The notes below the pieces were generated by a model. It saw only the letters and a list, made by a program, of their open reading frames with translations. It was not told where the DNA came from and did no database searches. A stretch of 64,000 bases of DNA from Morinoia aosen (lineage: Eukaryota > Arthropoda > Malacostraca > Amphipoda > Talitridae). Made by a program: the position numbers and the translations under genes. Positions 11,428-22,730 of the stretch are shown one piece after another (position 1 is the first letter of the stretch; the number at the start of each line of letters is the position of its first letter). The stretch lies in contig CM059568.1 of NCBI GenBank assembly GCA_030386875.1, positions 11,084,316-11,148,315 of the forward strand. Reading direction: 5' to 3'.

Positions 11428-12094
11428 CAGTCTGTGACCGTCCTTTGAGTGAGATGGTGGCGATCGCTCACGAGACCTGGCACAGGTGTGCCAATTGTGC
11501 GGCAAGCTGAGTTGTGTGTGGAACAAACTCTCAGTGAATGATGAGTGCTGTCATATGTTGCATACTGTTCATCACGTTGTCAGGAGCAATAGGAAGCAAC
11601 ACTAACATGTTAATGAATTTATTATTATCGTGATATGGAAATAAGTTTTTGTGTTACCTCTGATGCAAGAAGAAAATATCAATTATGGTATCGGATGCGT
11701 GTGTGTTCTCACTAACCCGCTGTATGGACACGCTCCTTTGAGGCCCAATCAAATGACTGTGTTGGCAGGAGCGCAAAATCAAAACCCGCATTAATTTAAT
11801 AGTCCTATGCGAGCCTTCTGGATCGCAGCCTGTATGACCAATATGATTTCCGATGCTTTACTCATGGAATAGTCCAAAGATTCATTATCCTGTGAACTCC
11901 ATGTCTTTTGCTCGGAGAAGTCATATTAAATACAGAAGAGAGAGGAAGCATTTAGTGGGAAAATTCGTACGATGTGTGTTGCGTTGAGTTGTCCAGGTGC
12001 GCAGGCTGTGGTTGTGGTATTGGCAACGGTCAACACATAAGCTCAGTTCATTTATCGTGGGATTGATGTAATTCTGCCTTAAAAAAATTGTGAG
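11428..12094. other. Spacer without recognisable content
   Basis: No recognisable gene, tandem repeat or terminal-repeat structure seen. Confidence 0.4.
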
Positions 12095-12100
12095 TCTTCT

Positions 12101-12260
12101 CCGTAGCTAGAGAGGTTGAGCGTCACACTTTGGACATTCAAATCCTAGTCGGTTCGATCCCAGTCTGTCACCCGCAGTATTTTCACGAGGGTATGTGAAG
12201 CTTCTCTGGTGATCATACCGAACATAAAAGCGGTTTAAGAGAAACTCTTGTATTTATTGC
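12101..12260 (+). repeat. tRNA-derived SINE-like sequence
   Basis: The A-box-like TAGCTAGAGAGG (12104-12115) is followed 35 nt later by a perfect B box GGTTCGATCC (12151-12160). This is the internal Pol III promoter spacing. The intervening sequence does not fold into a clean tRNA cloverleaf, so it reads as a SINE head rather than a tRNA gene. The body extends to about 12260; no tail or target duplication is clear. Confidence 0.5.
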
Positions 12261-13532
12261 GCTACATTTCAATCATTTACCCATTCCCCTGAGTTAGAAA
12301 GCCGAAAGAACAATCTATATTATAAAAGGAGCCGCGTCCGTCCGTCCGTGTGTCACACCCACCAGCCTGCAGTGTGAGATGAGCGTATCTGTGATACGAG
12401 CTTCATCAACTCCACAATTTTCGGTGCCTCAACCCAGCAGATTGGGAGTCGGAATGAATATCACGTGTATTGGTAGGTTAGATTAGGTTGTGTAGAATAT
12501 CAGCGGTTGAGACTTGGCAAAGTATTGGAAAGCCATAGAATAGCATGGGAAATCATGGGAAAGCCATGTTGAAGCTCAGTTGGTCCTATATCTAATCATG
12601 TCTTTTTTTGACGGGCCGTGTGCGCTCGTAATAATAATAATCTACGGTCCTCTCAAGAAAATACAGTGCAATTTGACGTTCCCAGCCGGCACCCCACATT
12701 GTATCCGAGTCCCTTCGAGACGTGTCCGAGCAGCGGTGTCACTGATGCCTCGCATTGTTGTGTGGGTGCAATGCTTGAGACTTAAAAAAAGTCTACTAAA
12801 CTTAGAAAGAAATAATCTACTGCTGTATCGCTTGTGGTAAATAAATTCTTTAAGCGCTAGTGGTCAGTAAGATACTTCATAAAGCTCCCGTGGCGGTAAG
12901 CGTACATGGGAACGCCTTCATTATTTTGGTTTGTTTGTAGTGTTGTGGCTGAGTGCAGTGTTGCGCAACTCTTTCGGATTGAGACCTTGAATTTCAAACG
13001 TGAAATTTATCAGTGGAACGCTGGCAAGCGTAATCCTTTCCTGTAGGGTTTATTCTCACAAAATATCGGTCATATCCCCAGAGTGTGCGATTGTTTCACT
13101 AAAATAAGACAATTTGTAGCGCCCCTCAGGTGCGCAGACGTGAGACGCAACACGTAATGCAGAAGCACGGCTGCTCCACAGAAGAACAATAATCCCTCGC
13201 GGAACACAGGCGTCTCTCCAGCAAAAGACACAAGTGGTGGACGGTGCAGCTGGCACTCCGTGACGCATCGGCATGCGCACCTACACCACACCTGCGCAGG
13301 TCAGTAACGTGCATGTGTAACGAGGTGCTCTCCAGCACGTGTGTCTCTGGCACCCTCAGCAGGCTGGAAGATGAGGCTCGAGTTAGCAGCCGCGCCCGGC
13401 CGCGGTCACATTGCGGACTCGACGCTGAAAGAAAGAAAGAAAAATGAAAACCGTTTGTTTTTAAAAAAGTTGACATGTGAGATACATGCCCGCATATTGG
13501 CTTTTAAATATTTCTTAATATAAGACGTCCTT
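12261..13532. other. Spacer; short CCGT microsatellite only
   Basis: A short (CCGT)n-like run is present at about 12337-12352. Open frames here overlap one another on both strands and have no family resemblance. Confidence 0.4.
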
Positions 13533-14373
13533 AGACGAACGAACCATACGTGGAGTACTAATAGACAAACCATACGAGGGGTACTAATAGACAAATTATA
13601 CGAGGTTTACCAATGGACAAACCATACGAGGAGTACTAATAGACAAATTATACGTGGTGTACTAATAGATAAAACCATACAAGGTGTGCCAATAGACAAA
13701 CCATACGAGGTGTACTAGTAGACAAACCATTCGAGGCGTACTAGTAGACAAACCATACGAGGCGTACTAGTAGACAAACCATACGAGTTGTACTCGTAGA
13801 TAAACCATACGAGGTGTACTAGTAGACAAACCATACGAGGCGTACTAGTAGACATACCATACGAGGTGTACTAGTAGACAAACCATACGAGGTGTACTAG
13901 TAAACAAACCATACGAGGTGTACTAGTAGACAAACCATACGAGGTGTACTAGTAGACAAACCATACGAGGTGTACTAGTAAACAAACAATACGAGGTGTA
14001 CTAGTAGACAAACCATACGAGGTGTACTAGTAGACAAACCATACGAGGTGTACTAGTAGACAAACCATACGAGGTGTACTAGTTGACAAACCATACGAGG
14101 TGTACGTAAACAAACCATACGAGGCGTACTAGTAGACAAACCATACGAGGTGTACTAGTAGATAAACCATACGAGGTGTACTAGTTGACAAACCATACGA
14201 GGTGTACTAGTAAACAAACCATACGAGGCGTACTAGTAGACAAACCATACGAGGTGTACTAGTAAACAAACCATATGAGGTGTACTAGTAAACAAACCAT
14301 ACGAGGTGTACTAGTAGACAAACCATACGAGGGGTACTAGTTGACAAACCAAACGAGGTGTACTAGTAGACAA
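13533..14373. repeat. 26-bp minisatellite, about 32 copies
   Basis: Consensus unit GACAAACCATACGAGGTGTA plus CTAGTA (26 bp). The junction creates the palindrome TACTAGTA. Units from 13533 to about 13720 are diverged (ACTAATA, AATTATACG variants), while those from about 13740 to 14340 are nearly identical. One unit near 14101 is shortened by about 4 bp. The unit length is not a multiple of three and no frame runs through it, so it is not coding. Confidence 0.95.
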
Positions 14374-17322
14374 GAGGAGACTGAGATTGAGTGAACAGAC
14401 TGAGCAGGATGCGCTCCTCACTACACTTCAAATGAGTTCATAAGAGAACGTGAAGCATGAAATTCCAAGCGAAGTTGTAGACATCTTTCCTTGTGATGTG
14501 TATCGTTTTATTTCCTGGTGTTGATGCTCAGGTCTATTCATCATCACACAACAGCTCACTGCTCATTTGTTCTGAAGTGCGCACTGCTAGGGTAGAAGAT
14601 GCGCACATCAAGAGAAGGAACGCGTGGAGTGGAGCGGTGTGGCAACTTTGTTGGGGTTAAAGGCTGCAGAACGCAGCGCCTCTTCATTATTCTTTATTTT
14701 ACTCTCTACATTATTTTACTTAATCTTTCCTTTATATACTACATCTATGTATACGTAACACACTTTGAAACAGCTGTGTGTATTACAAGTCTAAGTGCTG
14801 CACGATGACGTGATTATTGCACGAATGATTTATATTTTTATTTTATTTTTGTGTTACATGGCACCCTGTGCCGCGCTCCTGCCCTGCGCATCCAAAGATA
14901 ACTCCTTATCAGAAGGAAGGATATTTACTGCGTGCGCTGGCGATGGGCGGCAGACTTTGAGAAAGGAAGGTCCTGGTTCCATCACAGTTTGGGGCGTGCG
15001 ATGTTTTCACCAGGCTGCAGCTTTCTGGTAATGATGGCTAACGAAAAAGACGGGTAGAAAGAATGGACAATTTTTACACTCACTGGGCTTGCGCTTCACT
15101 GCACTCATTCTCCTCAGTTTAAGAAGCTGAAATTTTTCGAACAATTTGGTGGTAATAATAGAGCGATCAATGAAAATGTTTCCTTCAAAAAATTCAATCA
15201 AGTTGATGAATGTCACATCATTCTTTGTAGTATCCAACTCCACGAAGCAATGACCAGCCCTAGTACCGCCGGGGGTGCATGGCAAGTCTATTTGTTGCCC
15301 GGACCATTTTTTGCAGCGTTTTGGTGTTCATTCCAAACACCTTGGTCGAGTGGGGGAATTCTGGTTACTTCCTTTTCTCAAAAGGGACAACCTGGACTTG
15401 CACTGCTTGGCTCAAACTTATGACCTTGCTCACTAAAGACCTCTTACCCACAGAGCGACGCTGCCCACTTCCACAGCTGTGCGAAAATTACATGAGATGC
15501 CTGATTTTCACCAAGCCCAGCACGGCGCAGGTGATGCGTAATGTTCAGCGCTGCCAAATGATAGAAATTGCAAACAAAAAACATTCAATTTACGAAACGA
15601 AGCAATCATGCCAGACTGATTGCTCGGTGAGCTCAAGCGGTGTGGGAGCAGCGCCTCATTGTCACTGATGTGCTCGGTGAAGTCCTGAACAATGCAGGCC
15701 TGCCGTGTTTTGTGGCATTGTTTTGCAAACTCGCCCTCAACTCTGTGCGGGTCGTACTCACGTCCAAATATATGGAGTAGAACCCTGCCATAAATAGAGT
15801 CTTTCCAGGTACGATTTCTCATCCGTTATCCCAATTACCTCCTAATTAGCACCTTTCTTTAACCAACGATGGGAAAATTGGATGAGGCACGTGGGAAAAT
15901 TTTACTGTTAAGTGCAGTGGGTGGTGGAGATGGAGTGGCCTTTAGTGCACATGTAATAGCAGTTGTTATGTAGCCTGAGTTACATTTTATGACGGTAGAA
16001 GCACGTAATCAACAAGGCTAGAGCGTAGAAAGGCTGCACGTGAGTCTGACTGACTGCGAGATGCGAGTCGCTCAGCAAATTGCATCAGTGTGGGAGACCT
16101 TCTCTCTTATCTGCCAGGCCGATCGAGTACGTAAGAGCAGAAGACATACAGTAGAGGTTCTGCTGATAGCTCGTATCCATCACAATAAGTCTGCGCACAC
16201 ATGAAGGCAACTTTCTTACCTGCAGAGCTGTCGCTGCAGCATTAAACTCACTTTCTTAATTTCGGCGCTTCGTCAGCAGCTTGTCTCCCACGCTTCGTGT
16301 GGACTTTGTTATTGTCACATGCGAGACTGCGAGTACGTTGGCTGGACTTTCTTCTCGAGTGCCGCTGTGTTTCGGGACTGCAGTCACTATATAAGTATTA
16401 CGGGGTGCGATATGATATGATCGTGCGACTTGTGAGGTAATTACAGCGTGATGCATTTTGTGTAACATTAATTTTGAATTTGCTTGCTGCTGTCGGTAGT
16501 CCATGCGTTGTGAACGCTCTAGAGGAAAATGGTTGCGTTTTACAGTCTTCGAAGCCTAATGAATTCTTCTCGTACGTGCTCATTTTATTGCTTTGTTCCT
16601 ATCCTAGCTCACGGTTTGTCAACGTAAACGTCTGTGGCGTTCATCACCATTATGAAAAACTGCTTTCGCGGTCGATATTAATATGTAAAAATACCGTGAG
16701 GTGTTTTCAAGCAATGTTAGTAGAAAAGAGAAATGCAGGTGTTGATTATTATTTTAGTGTGATTTAGAGTAACCTCATCTGAGATTATTGACCGAGATAA
16801 CCAAGTACATATCAATATATTGATCCCAAAACAGGATTTAAGATACAGATTTTGAAAAAATACCCAAACTGAGTCTTGTTCTTTTGTTCCGGTACTTTTT
16901 GTTCTGTTCTCATGAGATTGAACTATCGCTCGGACTGCCTACATATCTTTGTAAGTCGTCAGAAGGATGGCTTTACACCTCCCACTGGCACAGCGGAAAC
17001 CGAGTGAGGGGAGGTGGAAGAGCACATGCTATGCTCCATTGCCTCGCATCTCTTGAAATGATTTGAAGAAATCCTACAATTTGCCCATAGTGAGAAACCC
17101 GTACAATTATTATTCAAGAATTTGTTGCTCGAGTTGGAGCAAAGAGAACACGAAACCGACTGAACTGATGAACACTTCATTCAATTTGAGTAAAGTGATG
17201 AAAAAGGCAATGCACCACCTTGTTACAGGCCACATTACATAGAAAATCTGCGCACCATTTAGTGCTGATGCTCGTCTGAAGTTTTGGGAACGTCATAAGT
17301 TATACTCATGTGATATTTTTAT
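14374..17322. other. Spacer without recognised genes
   Basis: Several open frames of 60-130 codons occur on both strands (for example 15279-15668), but none shows a known motif, low-complexity repeat or homologous partner in the window. No transposon termini were recognised. Confidence 0.4.
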
Positions 17323-17335
17323 TATATTGGGGGTC

Positions 17336-17841
17336 TTTTTTTCTAGTTCATCACGCGTTAAAAGACGAAGAAAACTACTGATCATCTTCAATAAAACACT
17401 TCCTACAAAATTCGATTTCACTGTTTAAAAAAGCAACGTTTCGATGTACGAACATCATCGTCAGGCTGAAAAATACAGAGTAAATTTTACAGTCACAATA
17501 CTAAGAAATGTAAATCAAAAGCCAAAACAGAAACAGACGATATAAAAATAAAACTAACACGGATCACATTGCAAGATGACTAGAGGCAAATAATTTGTAC
17601 AATAAGAATACTGATCTCTCCATGACTAGCTAATATTGAGCAACAGATACATGTTAACAGCACCAGAGGCAAGGTCAAAATGAACGACCAAGCGGGCGTT
17701 TCAAACTTTTAACCTACAGTCCTATTGAATAGTTTAGAGCCAAAAAATCTGTAGTATTTACATTGATCAGTAATTTTCTTCGTATTTTAACGCGTGATGA
17801 ACTAGAAAAATATCATAAGGTCGAGAAATTGGAGAAGAAAC
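17336..17841. mobile_element. Penelope-like (PLE) fragment with inverted 5' ends and 13-bp target duplication
   Basis: The insertion is flanked by identical 13-bp direct repeats TATATTGGGGGTC (17323-17335 and 17842-17854). Its two ends are inverted copies of one sequence: the minus strand from about 17400 encodes MISSFLRLLTRDELEK, and the plus strand from 17763 encodes ISNFLRILTRDELEKYHKVE, each broken exactly at the target duplication. A hammerhead-like core precedes the minus-strand frame (17438-17464). PLEs are known to carry hammerhead ribozymes in their pseudo-LTRs and often insert with inverted partial copies. Assignment to PLE rests on this architecture; no reverse transcriptase or GIY-YIG domain is present. 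Confidence 0.55.
17438..17464 (-). ncRNA. Hammerhead-ribozyme-like core, copy A
   Basis: Minus strand: CUGACGA, U, stem II GAUGU/ACAUC closed by loop UCGU, then GAAAC. This is the invariant CUGANGA ... GAAA core of the hammerhead with a perfect 5-bp stem II. It is preceded by UUUUUCAGC and followed by GUUGC. Stems I and III and the UH cleavage site are not clear from sequence alone. Confidence 0.5.
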
Positions 17842-17945
17842 TATATTGGGGGTCGGTGAGCGGTTCCTATAAAGGGCACCTTCAATCAGGGTTGGGCTTT
17901 TTCTTAATTGCTGTTCAATTACCCGTCAAACTCGGTTTGTTCTAA

Positions 17946-18646
17946 AACTCTTTGATGTTTGGCAGTAGTTGTTATAAAAATTACCCAACAACTGGTCTAA
18001 AGAACGCATTTTCAAAACAGCGATGATAAGGATTGTGCTAGGTAAGTGTGCTCAAAGTCGTAACGAGATGCAGGAATCTCTATTGGTCTTTTGAAAAGGA
18101 TGAAATTACATACCCGTATATATTCCTCGTAGATCCTCATACTTACTCTCTTTTGAATGTCGAAAACTACTACAGAAGAGATATTTTAGTGTCCCCGTTG
18201 CAAGACCCGTGCTTTGGTTGCGTCGAAGACACGCTGCTCTCACCGCAGTCACCTGAATCTCACGCGCACAATAATTAGGCATGCCTGCAAGAAGGAAGTG
18301 AACGCTCAGCGGGGCTCATTGGCGTTTTCGCTCACTCGGTCACCAGGAAGTTTGGTCATACCAGGAGCGGCCTTCTCAGGATAAAGCGGCCTCGGATCAG
18401 ATTATAAAATAATTTACATCGTTGTATTAGTACGGCCAATGGAGGTGGTTCTTCTGTACACATGCCTATGCTAGATACTGGTTTTTATTTCAGCTAAAAG
18501 CACAATATTTGGCTTTTTAAATGTATGAATTTTGACCTGAAAAACCTCACGTAACGCAGCCACATGTGACAGAAGAACTTATGCTTGCAACTGCCGTCTA
18601 CAAGGGCATGAATTAAATGCACATCAGGTCCTAGAGGCCCAAACTC
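17946..18646. other. Spacer without recognisable content
   Basis: No transposon end, coding motif or repeat partner was identified. Confidence 0.4.
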
Positions 18647-18742
18647 CAGAGTCTAACTTATTCGCCGCCTGAGCGATTTTAGCGATTAAATCGCTTATGC
18701 GGCGAAAAAAATGCATGCAGGTGGCGAAAACGTTAGACTGGG
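18647..18742. repeat. Palindromic repeat family P, copy 1 (one arm shortened)
   Basis: Shares with copies 2-4 the outer sequence GTCTAACTTWTTCGCCGCCT, a centre AGCGATTAAATCGCT, and the right arm ATGCATGCAGGTGGCGAAAA ending TTAGACTGGG. The left inner arm (TGCATGCATGTTTTTCGCC) is deleted here, so only part of the hairpin remains. Confidence 0.85.
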
Positions 18743-20337
18743 TCGCACATGCCGCCACAAAACTGCCTCTGTCGCCTAGCCTGTCGGCAGCGGGCGCAGG
18801 TGTTGCCGCTCAGCACCGCCACAAGTCTCGACTTCCTCGATCGTCCACACAGGTGTGCTTGCATCTACGCTGGGCCTTACTTTCTTGCGCCGCTCATCAC
18901 TTCAGTAGCGGTATCTCAGCTTCCTGTACGTTGATTACGCGTAGCGATGGTCGGCGCTACTTCGTGCTAGAGTCTCGTGACTGTGTGAAATACCATACCA
19001 TTAGTTGTGATGTGTGAAAATGCTAGATTTGCCATAATTGCGCGTCACTTTGAACTTCTCTGAGTACACTGCCATGCCTGGAGCTCATGGCATCACAGGC
19101 AGCAAACGCAGGCTGTGTAAAGAGAGGTGAACATTAAGGGACGTGTTGTCGTGTTTCAGCTCCTGCTCTCAGCTCATCACTGCTTTTTGGACATGAAAGT
19201 TCCGGGCCCAATAACCCTCACCTGCGTTACATTTGCCAGAGCAAGCGACTAGCTCCTTTTTTTATAGTAAAGTTGAAAACGGAGAAAGTGAGTAGAGGGA
19301 GAAAAGGAGAGGGGTACCTCCTTTTCAATGTGCTTGTATTTAATTTTCCTCCTCCCCTCTTGAATTTCCTTTCTGCCCTCTTTTTAAGCTTCATCGTTTA
19401 ACAAACTCGGTAGGTGCAAACGATAATCGAATGCTCTTTCAAAAAAAGGGCATGATTTTAAATTTTCATTAAGTGTTTGCTTTACTGATGCCATGGCCAA
19501 GAATCTCGACGAGTAGTGCGTGCATTATGTTGGGCATGGCGCAGATAAAATATGACTGACAAAGTATTCACGCAACAAAAAAAAAAGTGTTAGAAATATA
19601 TCCAACTTGAAATACATTGTCCCCACCGACTACTCATTTAAGAACCATGTAATTCAGAAGTTATCTGACTGAACAACTACAAATCCTATCTATTGGACCT
19701 GTGTAGCAAAATTCACGGTTAATGGAAAGTTCGTGCTCTGAATTTTTTCGTTGAATGATTGTAAGCTAAATGAGCAGCCCTACAACTTCAAATTTGCGGT
19801 TTCCCACATTATTTTTTTTGACATTTGTTTCTTATTTGAAAAAAGTCTCCCACTCTGTTAGCTCTAATTATTCGAACACAAAATATATTTGAGATTTATT
19901 TACCACCAACACGCGTCAAGTTACAATAAGACACATACTTAATATGTAAGAGCCGACGCTGCCATGGCAACCTATCAGGAGATGAATGAATTCTGAAGCC
20001 CCTGAATAACAACTTAGAATATTTATCTACCTAACTTAGAATTATGCTCATGTACAAGGCGTTGGAGTCATAATCAAACTGCGAGTAAATATAGTTTACA
20101 GTCTCGTTAACATTTCAGCGTTAGCATATTGTGCACGTGAACAGTATACATGTATCTGCATAGAACTAAACACCTACGCAAACACCCTCCAATACACACT
20201 CAGGTTGGTAACTCTGTGATTAGAGTTCCATCTTGTACACGATTGATGAGGATATAGTTCCGAGTTGATATTTTATTCGGTTTTCCTTAACTCATTTCGT
20301 CATTCCTTCCCCCTTTATCGTATATTTGATTTAAAAT
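18743..20337. other. Spacer without recognised genes
   Basis: Mixed-composition sequence with no recognised genes or repeats. Confidence 0.4.
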
Positions 20338-20667
20338 TCAGGATAAAATAAGATTCAAGTCTACTTTTGTATGCTGAACGGATGCGAGCATCGCAAACAT
20401 CGTTCGGGGTGGGATTTCAAAATCCAATACCAACAAAACCAGAACTGTTTTAAGATGTGGCTTCAGAGCAGTACGATACGATGAGTTTATTCCCATTTTT
20501 TTCGTCAAGTAGTCACGGTAGTCAGTTTGAATGTTAATTTGCTGTGGGAGTTCCAATTGCTCGTTGGCTTTGCGTATTTTGTACATAAAATTTCCAATAG
20601 TGGGTGAGTGGACACTCATTGGGCAAACTTTCTCTACACCTAAAGGGAAAATTGAACGGTTGGGCAT
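20338..20667 (-). CDS. Unrecognised 109-codon open frame, doubtful
   Basis: It begins at a genuine ATG, has no repeats and a normal-looking amino-acid composition, with a hydrophobic stretch LKTVLVLLVLDFEIPP near residues 72-87. I recognise no family, and there are no supporting signals such as splice sites or a neighbouring exon. It could easily be a chance frame in non-coding DNA. Confidence 0.12.
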   Translation of the reverse strand: MPNRSIFPLGVEKVCPMSVHSPTIGNFMYKIRKANEQLELPQQINIQTDYRDYLTKKMGINSSYRTALKPHLKTVLVLLVLDFEIPPRTMFAMLASVQHTKVDLNLILS

Positions 20668-20943
20668 CCAACGAAACGAACAGCGTTCACTTGAGGAGTG
20701 TGTGTGCGTGTCCTTTGGGATAGCACAGCTCTACCGTTGAAGTGAAGTGCTCTCGAGACTCACAGGACGTACTGATGGCACTCCAAGTGACGTGGCTGGT
20801 GACAGCGACGGTGCGTGCTTGCAAGGGTCCGACCTCAGTCCTTGTTGCTGTTTAAGTGAAGTGTTATGTTCCTATACGACAGGCAATAACTGCTTCTTGT
20901 GCGATCTCACCAGTTGAGCTCTGCGGCCACCCGGTGCTCGCTT

Positions 20944-21062
20944 CCCACTGTAACTTTTTCACCGCCTGCATGCATGTTTTTCGCCGCCTAAGCCATTTAA
21001 TCGCTTGAATCGCTTAGGCGCCAAAAAAACAAGCATGCAGGTGGCGAAAAAATTAGACTGGG
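20944..21062. repeat. Palindromic repeat family P, copy 2
   Basis: Nearly complete palindrome: CCCACTGTAACTTTTTCACC ... GGTGGCGAAAAAATTAGACT GGG. Inside, GCATGCATGTTTTTCGCCGCC pairs with GGCGCCAAAAAAACAAGCATGC, around a centre of AAGCCATTTAATCGCTTGAATCGCTT. The centre carries an extra internal repeat of CGCTT. Confidence 0.85.
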
Positions 21063-21104
21063 TGGTGGTGTCGAGCGCAGGACAGAATTCATTTCATATT
21101 GTAT

Positions 21105-21170
21105 TCTCCGTGACGCAGAGAACTACACTTCGAGTCTGACGATCCTGGGTTCAATTCCCCGTAACTTCGC
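21105..21170 (+). repeat. tRNA-like (SINE head?) sequence
   Basis: A good B box GGGTTCAATTCC (21147-21158) follows a weak A-box-like TGACGCAGAGAAC about 35 nt upstream. No cloverleaf is evident, so it is more likely a decayed SINE head than a tRNA gene. Confidence 0.35.
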
Positions 21171-22147
21171 AGTGCATTTGGCGGAGCATGCAGCTCCTTT
21201 GGGAATGCAGGATGTAGAAAACGGAACAGGCGAGCAAGAGACCCTCACACTCGATGAGCCTGCGCACCTCTTCCTCTTCGTGAGGAAAGAGCTGGAAAAT
21301 AATTGCGACCGGTAGCAAATGAGGTGGCAAAATGGGTAAAACTTTTTCGCTAAAAGCCCTTAGTTTCCCTCTTAAACCTCAGAGGTACTAGGATGACGTA
21401 GCAACAAGAATATTTGGATTAGTCCTCGAGAAATTCTTTGAGGAACTTTGATACACAAGTATACAAATTCTGCTAGAAATATAGTAAGGAACCCTCTGGA
21501 GCATGTCGCAAACGAGAGATGTGGGTCGGTGAGAGGGGAAGGCCAGAGACAGTCATGGGCCGTGATCGACGTGCTGCTCCTGCGTTACGTGTTGCTTCTT
21601 ATACTCCAACGTGTACTAATACACACACTCTCTGCTGCGTGTTGCGTACTTTGGTGACATCTGAGCTGAAGCTGGCGCAGCATCTCTGGCCTTCGGCAAC
21701 TCGTCAAAGTGGCATCAAGCGCGAGAAGTTGCAATGTCTGAACGGGGCTTTAGACAATGCAGTCACTATATTGTCTCGAGTCTCTTGAGTTTGGAGTGTC
21801 CTGCTTCATTAGTACTCCTCGCCACGGTCCCAGAACTGGCTGTGACGCTTACGCACGAAATGCGCTGCATGGGCTACTTGTTCAGAGATACTCGTATTCT
21901 CCGCACATTATCTCTTAGTTTCTTGTCGAATCAGAACCTAATGTATGACTTTCCAGACGTTTTCTGATTACTCGATCTTGAGGTATTGGTTTTCAGGACG
22001 TTTTTAGTATGGTAATGGAATGATTTCTTTAAGAAACGATCACGGTCGTCACGTGGAGTTTCTGCTGTCATCGTTGTTGGGCTGCGCGCTGGCGGGACGG
22101 CATGCGAGTGCAGGCACGCCGTGCTGTGATGTGAGACTGTATTGTTC
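21171..22147. other. Spacer without recognised genes
   Basis: Short open frames only; no motifs or repeat partners seen. Confidence 0.35.
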
Positions 22148-22182
22148 ATGGAGCTAGGTTATACTATATACTAGCTCCATGG
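22148..22182. repeat. Short perfect hairpin
   Basis: CATGGAGCTAG and its exact reverse complement CTAGCTCCATG are separated by about 13 bp (GTTATACTATATA). It lies about 45 bp left of the tandem array. Confidence 0.7.
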
Positions 22183-22225
22183 TTTTGTTATCTGGACCAC
22201 GTCCCAGCAGTGTGGAGGTGGGCTC

Positions 22226-22730
22226 AGACTGCACGTCTGGCACACACTGCACGTCTGGCACACAGCCACACACTGCACGACTGGCACACACTGCACGTCT
22301 GGCACACTCTGCACAACTGGACCACACTGCACGTCTGGCATACATTACACGACTGGCACACACTGCACGTCTGGCACACACTGCACGTCTGGTATACACT
22401 GCACGTCTGGTACACACTGCACTACTGCACAACTGGCACACACTGCACTACTGGCACACAATGCACAACTGCATGGTACACATTGCACTACTGGCACACA
22501 CTGCACCACTGGCACACACTAAACGACTGGCACACACTGCACGACTGACACACACTGAAAAACTTGCAGACACAAAACTGGCACACGCTAAAAACTGGCA
22601 GTCACAAAACTGGCACACGCTAAAAACTGGCAGACACAAAACTGGCACACGCTAAAAACTGGCAGACACAAAACTGGCACACGCTAAAAACTGGCAGACA
22701 CAAAACTGGCACACGCTAAAAAACTGGCAT
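22226..22730. repeat. 16-bp tandem array evolving into a 32-bp higher-order repeat
   Basis: From 22226 to about 22560 the unit is CACACTGCACGTCTGG (16 bp) with substitutions. From about 22569 to 22730 the unit becomes CACACGCTAAAAACTGGCAG plus ACACAAAACTGG (32 bp, two diverged 16-mers), about five nearly identical copies. Open frames through it on both strands (up to 158 codons) are products of the repeat and not genes. Confidence 0.92.

Noticed and set aside
12101..12165. tRNA gene
   Set aside because: A and B boxes are present, but the acceptor and anticodon stems do not form convincingly; treated as a SINE head.
13533..14373. CRISPR-like regular repeats
   Set aside because: Units are contiguous 26-mers with no unique spacers, and the context is eukaryotic; it is a minisatellite.
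17158..17210. Further hammerhead candidate at CTGATGA near 17165
   Set aside because: No GAAA follows a pairing stem within a plausible distance.
22179..22655. 158-codon open frame with a TLHDWHT-like peptide repeat
   Set aside because: The frame is created by the 16-bp tandem array; both strands and several frames are open in the same way.
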